From: Paulownia fortunei
Lineage: Eukaryota > Streptophyta > Magnoliopsida > Lamiales > Paulowniaceae
Direction: 5' to 3'
DNA: 64,000 nucleotides
NCBI GenBank assembly: GCA_019321725.1
Contig: CM033120.1
Coordinates: forward strand, 13,856,278 to 13,920,277
Position 1 is the stretch's first letter. The number at the start of each line of letters is the position of its first letter. Made by a program: the position numbers and the translations under genes. The notes beneath the pieces were generated by a model, which did no database searches, was not told where the DNA came from, and worked only from the letters and a program-made list of their open reading frames with translations. This document shows positions 55,101-64,000 of the stretch, piece after piece.

Positions 55101-57291
55101 TGATTGTTGAACAGAGGAAAGCAGTATACCAAAGGATTAATCTTGTCTGGGGTACTACCAAGATCCTTGATCGCCTCCCGCATAGAAGCAAGGTCTACCA
55201 CAGCTGGAACTCCAGTAAAATCCTTGAAAACATAAATAAAAATAAAATAAAAAAGTATACAGGAGGCTGATGTAAGAATATTACATACCCAACACCAAGC
55301 TCATCCCTCTCACCTGTAACAGAACACGAGCCGGCTTAAAGGGAATCTCAACTTGTTTAGGAGCAGAATTTTCCCAATCAATGATCTTTTCCACATCCTC
55401 CTTGGTGACTTGGAAGTCATCACAATTTCGTATAGCTGATTCTAAAAGTATCCTTATTGAATATGGAAGCTTGTCTGCATCAAGAAAAAATCAAATGTAA
55501 GGAAAAATAAAAGTTAGTATAAGAAACAAGTGATCAATATAGTAAACATCAAGCATGACTCGGAAGCAAATCATCAGGTGTCTCATATTTACAAAAGAAG
55601 AAAATGTATTGATCTCTGAAAGAGATGATCATATAAAAAATGGGATTTGAAAAAAGTCAAACAATAACAATTAGATTATTCTCAAGTTTCAAAAACATGT
55701 GGTGCATCTGAAACTGGAAGGAAAATGTTGGAAATCAAATGGTTAAATTAAGTCCATACCAATTCTAGGATCATTCAGAGCAGGAAGGCTGTAAAATTTC
55801 CCGAATTCACCTCCTCCAGGCTTGGGAAGACCAGATAAAATTCCCTTGAAAGGATGTTCAGAGGCTGCAAGGATTGGTTAACCTCATCAATACATATCAC
55901 AGCAATACAATAAAATTATTACTTAATTTACGAGAATACCATATCAATTGTGTAAGGGAGCAGGATAAATCAAACAGTCAAGGCTCTTCATCGTAAATTG
56001 ACACCAGCACAAAAATGAGACATCTTTTACTCCAATAGTGAAGTGTTTGAACCTACCTTGATTCAACAAAAACTAAAAGTTGTCCCTTAAAAATAATTAA
56101 TAAAACATGTGACAGAAATTTTGTAGATAAAGAAAGTGAGAGAGAGAATTTGGGGCCATAAGGTACAATATCTGATAAATATTTTGTCATCTCAATCCAT
56201 AAGATGAAAATCATATTCTCCAATGCAGTTTTATAAAACTAAAATTAGAAAAAATAGCATGTAAAAACATCATGATGAGAATCAATTGACCAAAAGCTTA
56301 GCTTTTCATGCATATATTCCCACCCATTTGGTCAAACCCATGACTTTAATTCCAAGGACACAACCTTTAGAAATAATCTGTTTATCAAACTTTGTGCATT
56401 ATCAAGACCACTCCCAAAAAGTAGTAACTCGGTGTAAAAAGTTCCATTGGCAAGAAGTAGAGTAGAATCATCAATCATTCATCCAGTAATTTGATTTTAA
56501 TACACAACCAGCCAGCCCAGGAAGTGGGACTGAATGTATCTATGCAGACAAGGAAAAGCAATGCACACTAAGCCAGCAAATCTATGTTAGTCGATGATCC
56601 TAAATCATCAGTTGCCACTGATTCTCAACAAATTCCATCAAAACCAAACCACAATATGGATTTAACAACAACCATTGCAAATTGACAAATCCAAAGTTAC
56701 ATTTCCATTGACGTATCATGAGAACTGGAAACTCATACAGCAACTCCCACAGAATGTGAAAAACGAATTTAAAAGAATATGAAATGCACAAAAAAAGAAC
56801 ACTATATATCTATCCAGTCAACCAAAAAGGAGAACAAAATGCAATCCAAACAACAACAAAAAAAAATATAGATCCAACCACAAGAGAACACAATTCAACA
56901 GTCAAATAACAGAATTCGATACAAAATCACAGAGAACAAATCTCATCATACCCATGGTAGCGATCTTTCGCTCGAACCGTTCGAGAACAGGAGAAGCAGT
57001 CCTGATCTGAGCTCTAAGACTAACCGGCGATCGCCAGTCCACACCGTAACTCCACCGCGGAGCAGAACACCGTAACGATCGGAACGCCGACGAGAAGCTC
57101 AGCGATCCGTAGCTGATGTTAGATGGAGGCGGACACACGTTCGACGGCGGATTCCTGGCGAAGGTTCGAGACGGAGACGAAAACGTATGGTTAACTGAAG
57201 AAGAGAGAGTGGAAGCAAAGCGGACTCTGCCAGCTCTGAGAATGGAGGAGGACGACGTTGATGATGAAGAGCAGTAGGTGGGAAAATACAT
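49105..57291 (-). CDS. ACO: Aconitate hydratase (aconitase), 1010 residues, with organellar presequence
   Basis: Interconverts citrate and isocitrate using a [4Fe-4S] cluster. Twenty coding exons (minus): 56952-57291, 55760-55864, 55314-55474, 55130-55222, 54663-54848, 54338-54499, 53773-53917, 53543-53685, 53390-53446, 53213-53292, 53023-53098, 52566-52751, 52323-52390, 52113-52231, 51253-51374, 50702-50800, 50128-50607, 49787-49885, 49443-49685 and 49105-49173; all phases close. Cluster ligands are Cys553 (ITSCTNTS), Cys619 and Cys622 (GYGCTTCIG), with the 66/3 spacing of the IRP1/aconitase family. The swivel-domain motif [16 protein letters not shown] starts at 891. Residues 1-112 are Ser/Arg-rich, as in a mitochondrial presequence; the cytosolic-type start MASEHPFKG is Met113, coded as ACCATGG across the first intron. 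It matches plant ACO2/ACO3 in plan. Confidence 0.97.
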
Positions 57292-57296
57292 GACGA

Positions 57297-57383
57297 TTAA
57301 CAGATATATAGCATTTCCTTATCAGAAACAAAACCCCAGGTAGCACTACAAAAACGCAAAACCCTTATTTATTAATTTTACAT
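57297..57383 (-). promoter_or_regulatory. Two short upstream ORFs in the aconitase leader
   Basis: Between the probable start (near 57440) and the main ATG lie a bare start-stop uORF, ATG TAA (57383-57378), and a five-codon uORF, MLYIC (57314-57297), ending 5 nt before the main ATG. Such elements usually lower translation or couple it to initiation stringency. Confidence 0.6.
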
Positions 57384-57468
57384 CTGTGTATGGAATATGG
57401 ATACAGAAATGTGTATGTATAGATGGGTGAGATACGAGCTGCGAAAGTGAGCTGAGTGTGACCGACTG

Positions 57469-57474
57469 TTTATA
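57469..57474 (-). promoter_or_regulatory. TATA box of the aconitase gene
   Basis: The minus strand reads ATATAAACAG about 180 bp upstream of the start codon; transcription start is expected near 57440. Confidence 0.65.
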
Positions 57475-58427
57475 TGGGTTTTTGGCGGCTAGCCGGGTTA
57501 CTGAAGCTGCATGATTTGGGCCAAATTTGACGCGGAGCCTTTACGACGGATCTCGTGTTCTGGTTTTAAGAATTAAACCCGATTTAAATTAGATTCATAA
57601 AAATATTATATGTTTTTTTATTTATTATGTTATATTTATATGATGCAAATTTATATATATATGAAAAATATATATTACATATATCTTAGGATGTAGACTA
57701 TGAGGTATGGATAGAAATACATTGACACAAAAATGCTACGACATAATAATAGAATATTTCTTTAAAAAAATTGGACATGATATTGTTCTAATAGAACTGT
57801 TTAATATATATATATATATAGTATTTTATATAAATGTCGAAGTAAATATATACATATGCATGCAGATGTATCTAATACATAATTGGCAACAAATTTATAA
57901 ATACATTAATACTAATAAAAAAAAAAAATGGTTCAGGAATTTCGTTCGATTTTACTAGTATAAACTATGTGTTCTAGGGAAATAAATTTTTTGACTTTCA
58001 TAAAAAATATAAACTGAGAAAGTGATTTTGAATGAGACAGAACTATTGTTTCTAGTAATTTTAGAAAAAATATTTTTTAGTTAATTTATATATATAATTT
58101 TGAAAATATACAAAAAAAAATTACATTTGTTCGAAACATGTAATCATGACAGACAATCACTGGATGTGATAATTTTTATTTTTTATTTTTATTTATTTTA
58201 TAAATATGTGTCAATTACTATTAAAAACATGTTGTGTTTGATATCATATAAATAATTTTTTTGAAGTGTATATAATTATTAAATATTTTATTAAAAAAAC
58301 AAAATATTTAAAAAATAAATATATCAAATGCTTGTGTATTAAGGATAGCACAATGTATCTTAGAAAATTCTCTGTTTTGGAAAAGTATTTATTTATTGTG
58401 CACGCGTGTGTAACTAATAATTGTGGT

Positions 58428-58497
58428 CGCCGCGCTCCTGAATCGGTGCGCGGCGCCCACGAGCTCTTAAGCTGGTGCGGGGAAGAACCAGCACCAG
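58428..58497. repeat. Tandem GC-rich hairpins
   Basis: Hairpin 1 has arms CGCCGCGC (58428-58435) and GCGCGGCG (58448-58455) around a 12-nt loop. Hairpin 2 has arms CTGGTGC (58472-58478) and GCACCAG (58491-58497), also with a 12-nt loop. Both stems are perfect and lie in otherwise very AT-rich DNA. Confidence 0.8.
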
Positions 58498-59534
58498 AAT
58501 GCCTTTTAGGCTGTTTTTCTGTTAATTGCAATGTCTACTTTATCTTTAGTCATCAAATACATGTCTTTTAATTCTTATGAGTTATGACTACATACGTGCC
58601 TTACGATTTTGAGGCTGTTCCTCATATCTTATTTAGATTTATTTTTTTTATAATTAACTAATAGTCATTATCCATCACCATAACTGTTCTGTCAACCAAA
58701 CACATGACAAATGTCCATGCCCTATAATTTACGTTGGGGATTTGCCAACTTCGTCTTACGAGAATTTGGCAGAACCCAACGTTGTTATACCAGAAAACTC
58801 CACATTTGATGAGGGGCAAAATGGGCCAACTCAAAAGATGTTTCTCCGTATCCAGTTTTTATTGTGGCTTCCACACTGCTCCTTTCATGTTTGTTATTAT
58901 TTTTATTTTTAGAATGAAAGTTGATTTACAGAATATATTTTTTAATATATATTTAAAAAAAAAATAATATAAGTATTATCATGTATTTGAAATGAATGTA
59001 CTTTAATACCTATTCATAAAAAGTAACTACGAACTTACACTTAGCTGAAATAAAAATAACTTATTGTATATGCCCATTAAAAAATAACTACTAAATACAT
59101 AACATTTTCATAAATAAACTTATCTTGAAATCCAATTGAAATGGGTTTTCAAACAGATTGTTAATTGTCTCTGCTACATTATTTGGTTCAAATAAGTTGT
59201 CGGAATCGATATTTTCATGGGAAAAAAAATCCGATCGGGTTCTGAAAAATCGCTCCATGTAAAATTGAGTTCGCATTTGTTTAGGGTAAATCAGGGTGAA
59301 AAAAGAAAAGCCAAGTGTCAATTAGATTTTTCCAAGGAAAGTCCTAGGCAGCCAACAACCCATATAATTTACATAGAAAGTAAAAATATAAAACTCCAAG
59401 TTTATTTTATTTTTCTCTCAGACATAACAAATGCTTGACACTCCGCAGAAGACTTTTTCAGTAGGTAACCAAACTTACCATATCGACATGTCGCATATTG
59501 CTGGGTAGAAAGTTGGAAAAATTAACAACTCTCT

Positions 59535-59558
59535 AGAGAGAGAGAGACACACACACAT
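59535..59558. repeat. Compound AG/AC microsatellite
   Basis: An AG run passes directly into an AC run. It lies in the probable 3' UTR or downstream region of the NDUFAF2-like gene. Confidence 0.85.
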
Positions 59559-59793
59559 AGGTTGGAGGTACAATATGTGAAATGTCAATTGCTTTTGCGT
59601 CGCAACTACAATTCAGACCAGTGTTCATCTACATGAACACTGTAATGCCCCAGCACAAAACGAACTGACAGCAATAAACAGCGAATCATTCAAGAAGGGT
59701 CTCATGGTTGTGAAAAACAAGAGTCGCTATCCAATAAAAGATCGTAGTATTCTCCTAGATGTGGTGTCTGCAAATATTGCTAGTGATTGGGAG

Positions 59794-62700
59794 TCATGTT
59801 GGTGGTTGCCATGTCCCAGGTCTGAAGGATTCACCCGAGCCAGTTGGCTCCGAAGACCTGAAAACGAAGTTACACAAGTTAAGTACTTCACAACTATCCA
59901 TCACAAACATTTTTGTATATGAAATGTACAACTGTTATTCTTTTATATGTTTTTATGGATTAGGGGTGGGTGATCAAGGCTTTAAACAATAGCATTGTAT
60001 ATATTAATCACAATCTTGGCAGAGGTAAATGATTCACAATATTGGATATTTGTTACCTATAACTGAAAGATGTCCACAGTAAAATGATTATCTCAGCAAC
60101 CTCTACACAAGTTAAAAACAGAAGAAAACAAAGAACTTACTCTGGTAGTTTTCTGATGTATTCTGGGACTTCTTTCCGTTCCTGAGATTCTTTGGAGCCC
60201 TTATCACTACATTTATAATGGATAATTAATTTCATTATCGAAGCATGGTAAGAAAACAAGGTATGGTTGCAATAGCATTATTGCAACTTTTAGTTAGCTT
60301 AGGTTATGCTACTAGGTAAAACATACTAACCTTGTGACATCCTTTGAATCAGATGCTTCGTCAATTTTATTACCTTTCAAAAAAATAAAGCCAATTAAAC
60401 ACAAGAGTGGCAGTATACATGCAGCAGAAAATAAAGGAAACATCCTAGTACATCTATAAGAAACTGTAAGATCATGTTCAGTTATATCTGTTACTGAGAA
60501 CTCATCTCAAGTAATATTGTGCGCTGACAAAACAGGACACCCATGAAAAGAGTCATCTTTAATAAATTGGAGTATTGAGGAAAAGGCTGCAACTTAAGCT
60601 CAGGTTTTGGAGTCTAACTGAAGCCTTGCACACACAAAAGGTGATCGAAGCTGCTATACAGATTACAGACGTGAACTGAAACGAATTCGATTGAAGTCAA
60701 TAAACAAGCAAATCTTGATTTTGTATTTAGCTTATCAAATCTCCTATTTTCATGACTCTTAATACTCTTATTAAAATCCCCTTCAATTTTACGCAACCTA
60801 ATCTCTCATCATTTGGTTACAACAGTAAAATTAGCATCAATAATTACAGCAGAAGACCAGCACACTCTGAAAAGGGAAGAGCATTTACCACAACACCTGC
60901 CAAACACGAACTTCACATTGCTATTAACAACAGGGAAATATTAGTAGCACTACAAACTTCACGTATCACATGTGCATTTATGCAATCTGATTTTCAACTT
61001 AAGGTTTTACAAGAAAAACATTGCAGTTAGACAATATTACTTCGATGACTTCTGATTATACATTTTCATATGCCTTGATGTTGTGCATTATATGTCAAAG
61101 ATAAAGATGTTCAAACTAGCAGCTATCTCTGTAGCAATGAGTCTGTGATAAAACCCTAGTTAAAATGTGATATGAATTGTTTGAGATATCTGCAACTTGG
61201 AAAGACCGGTAACCAATTAAATGTGGACAGCATTTTGTACCTTCTGAATCAGTAGGAAACTGTTGAATAAAACTTTTCAAGTCAGGGCCAGCAGCTTTAC
61301 CTATTCATACATATCACAAACCAGTAAGCATGCTTACATCATATAACTAGAAGCCGTTTTTCCTTATTTTTTGTTGAAAAGTAAAAGCAGGGGGACAACT
61401 CACCAATGCTTGTGGCTTTGCCTCCTTTGGCTTTCCTTTCTTCTTCTTCTTTTTTGAGAACTGGTACAATAAAAGAAACTGATTGAGGGCATCTTTTCAA
61501 CAGCCGAAAAATGATCAACAGCAATTAAGTGAAAAGACAATGACCACTGTCTCTTACTGAATCCTTATGAATAATGGCATTGGACTAAACAACTACCAGA
61601 TAATGTGTCACTTCCTAGTAAAAAGAAGAAACATTCTGCGACAATCAAAGTTCGCAGTGGATGATAGCATGCTAATCTTGTGTGATGCCATGAATCCACC
61701 GTGATAGAGAAGGTAAAAGGACAAGGAAGAGAAGGTAAACTTTGTACTAAAAGGGCAAACTAGTTTGAAGGCACCAGAAGTGTGGAAAGTAAGAAGGAAT
61801 ATTTGAACAGCTACAATTTGCATTAGCATTCACAATCATTTGATGGTTCATTGGAAAAGTTTTTATATCACTTATTTCAATACTCCAGAGATCTGGTTCT
61901 TCATCAAGCATTCCAGTGGGAAGCATTTAATTGGAAGATAACGATCAAAGTCAAACGCATGAGTATTAGTTACTCACGAGCAACATTCAGTTTAACACGT
62001 TCTCTCCTTGCCTCTAGCTCAGCCATTTCCTGAAAAGCAAACCAATAATTTAAGATTTCTCTTTTTCAGGATCCAGCTGTTGGCACAAATCCTGACAGTA
62101 GTGCCTTAAGCAACAAAAGGAAGTTTCTAGAACTCTGCTCATGTCTATATGTGCAAGAGAAAAATTGTATAACTGTTGCTCACATGATAGTTTAATTAAC
62201 AAAATAAGACACAAACAGCTAGATTCTGCTTCTGCTCTATATGTGAGAGAAAGAGGACCAATAGATAGTTTTTTATCTTGGAACCCCAATTATTTGATGT
62301 TTAATTCACAAATCAAAGCCCAGTGAAGAATTTAAAATAAAACAGGAAAAAACGATGCTAAACAGTATGAACAAGTAAATTGATCAAGCCGCTAGTGATG
62401 AAAATTTTCAGCTGAAAGCACATATTCATGCCAACCGACATGAAAAATAATAAATTTGGTGCAACTACACACCAAATGCAGTATTAGGCAGAGGGAATGC
62501 AATCAAATAGTTAGAAGAATATAACAAAGTTGAGCTTTTACTCCCCACAATAAACATCTAGCATATGCAACACTAACAATGAAGACTACACTTGAAGGGC
62601 TTGAATTAAGGATCCAGACAGATAAAGACCATCCTTTCCAAAATGTAGGAATTCACGCTAAATATTTCTCCTTGGGGAAGACCACAGACTCTATAGAAGA

Positions 62701-63816
62701 AATAAAGAGAGAATGTCTATATTACCTCTGGTGTTGGAGCCTTTTTGCGCTGTCCATTCAGCCAACATATCCATTCAACTACAACAAAACTATTGAAGCA
62801 TAAACAATTACTGATTACAAAGAAAGGAATACAGCCAATTTGAACGAAAAACACCAACAAATTGGACATCAAATAAATCTATGCAGAATAAGTGTTGTTC
62901 CTGCAATTTGAAACATAATGAAGGGGCAAACATCATATTCGCAATGACAATGGTCCATTAACTCAAATAGCTCAAATTAGAGAATATAGAACATACCAGG
63001 AACGGACGTGGGATCCTGCTCTCCTTTAAATACCACCCACCTTTTCTCCTTCACTGATGAATAAACAAGTAAAAATGTATCATATGTAATAGTAATAACA
63101 CAATTAACTCAAATTTCTCTTGCTTATGCACCAAAACTTTTTCCAAGTAGCGAGGATAATTCAAGGAGCATGGATCCACAAGGAACACAATGCTTGGAGA
63201 AGCATTGTTTAGCGACAATATAATTTGGAACACGGTATAAGCGAATCAAGTGCCAGTACACACTTATCTAGGCCTAGATAGAAATAACTGAAAGGGAAAA
63301 ACAAAATGTAAAAATAAAAATTAACGAATTGCACCACAGCTGATTACAGAAAAAATAACAACTTTTCCATCATAAGGAGAAGAATGAACTCAACATAAGC
63401 ATAAAAAACCAGAAACTTCAATAATTACAGCAAAATGGCTGTAAACAGAATTCAAAACACAATCTGACATTCGAAGAGCATGAGCTATTCAAGGCACAAT
63501 AAACTCCCACTTCTTATGTAATTAATAAAGTACAAATAAGAAAAAAGATCATTAAAAAATGCATACGCATACTAGAATCTAAGAGCATCAGAACACATTT
63601 GTGTTAAGAAAAAAGGGCCAAAGGAATATTGGTAACTGGATAAACATATATACGTACAATAACTACACCCGAAATAAAAGAAGGTAAAGAAGAGGGGCAC
63701 TCACTGATACCGTCTATTTGTTCAGTTCTGGCGAAGTACCGATTGCCAGTTTTGTCCATTCCCACCAACGTTCTACTGCTGAATAGCCCTGCGAACCTCG
63801 CCCACAGCCTCGACAT
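59794..63816 (-). CDS. NADH:ubiquinone oxidoreductase complex assembly factor 2-like (NDUFAF2/B17.2L), 187 residues
   Basis: Mitochondrial complex I assembly factor related to the NDUFA12 (17.2 kDa) subunit. Nine small coding exons (minus): 63705-63816, 62997-63053, 62726-62778, 61978-62029, 61404-61460, 61241-61300, 60331-60373, 60141-60206 and 59794-59857; all phases close. The protein starts MSRLWARFAGLFSSRTLVGM, then the B17.2 core DKTGNRYFAR, MKEKRWVVFKGEQDPTSVPV and EWICWLNGQRKKAPTPEE. A charged helix (ELEARRERVKLNVALLKKEE) and a disordered tail follow, ending SFRPGTWQPPT. This matches the plant family typified by At4g26965 rather than the NDUFA12 subunit itself. Most internal exons are only 43-66 nt, which makes the gene easy to mis-annotate. 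Confidence 0.92.
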
Positions 63817-64000
63817 TACGCCTTTTCTTCAGCTCAAAATTTTCTACAGTTGATAGATCAATGAAAACCCAAAAAGGACATAGTATAATGATGATGAATT
63901 CAAATAAAAAGCCCAATGGAATTCGTATTTATGGATCGGCGTCGTTAAACTGCTGGAAGTTTGGAGCAACAATGGTTTATTTCTCAGACAAAATGCGAAG
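63817..64000 (-). other. 5' leader/promoter of the NDUFAF2-like gene
   Basis: The first bases upstream of the ATG are the probable leader; I see no clear TATA box before the window ends. Confidence 0.4.

Larger units (their letters stand above)
57480..59793. other. Intergenic between aconitase and NDUFAF2-like genes
   Basis: AT-rich, with no gene recognised. It holds an isolated GC-rich double hairpin (58428-58497) and a short AG/AC microsatellite (59535-59558). The last few hundred bases are the 3' UTR of the minus-strand NDUFAF2-like gene. Confidence 0.5.

Noticed and set aside
58244..58571. Overlapping frames of 95 and 101 codons around the GC-rich hairpins
   Set aside because: Open only because of the short GC-rich patch; the flanks translate to low-complexity residues.

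Overview
The window is nuclear DNA of a flowering plant, most likely a eudicot. The genes have GT-AG introns, TATA-box promoters and plant-specific families (CDPK, NEP1-interacting RING-H2, chloroplast-type RidA, long aconitase with an organellar presequence), set in very AT-rich DNA full of small degenerate transposons. I see no operons, CRISPR arrays, phage genes, rRNA or convincing tRNA genes. The species cannot be named from the sequence alone.

Layout from left to right. 1-3.2 kb: minus-strand AT-hook DNA-binding protein gene, cut by the left edge, with a spliced leader and a TATA box. 8.2-8.7 kb: minus-strand single-exon gene for a 122-residue MGNC protein. 8.8-20.8 kb: gene-poor tract with MITE-like elements, a perfect 89-bp tandem duplication and an L1-type LINE relic. 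21.1-24.2 kb: plus-strand coiled-coil protein of the At5g41620 type. 25.9-28.9 kb: minus-strand RidA (reactive intermediate deaminase). 29-34.1 kb: gene-poor. 34.2-36.7 kb: plus-strand RING-H2 protein of the NIP1 type. 36.7-40 kb: gene-poor. 40.1-43.7 kb: plus-strand calcium-dependent protein kinase. 45.3-46.4 kb: minus-strand eIF1/SUI1. 49.1-57.5 kb: minus-strand aconitase with 20 coding exons. 59.8-63.8 kb: minus-strand NDUFAF2-like complex I assembly factor with 9 coding exons.

The genes are independent housekeeping or signalling genes. Aconitase (TCA cycle), NDUFAF2 (complex I assembly) and RidA (detoxification of enamine/imine intermediates) all concern organelle metabolism, but their closeness looks coincidental. 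For the multi-exon models from the coiled-coil gene onward, I followed reading frame and splice phase through every exon and they close, with one exception: RidA exon 1 is one base out of frame with the rest of the gene.

Points most worth a second look: the CDPK has Gly in place of the catalytic HRD aspartate while everything else is intact; the RidA presequence frameshift; a 9-codon uORF whose stop overlaps the start codon of the coiled-coil gene; two uORFs, one a bare ATG-TAA, in the aconitase leader; a duplicated core promoter with a G-quadruplex motif at the MGNC gene; and an isolated GC-rich double hairpin near 58.45 kb. I did not find a convincing new multi-gene system.
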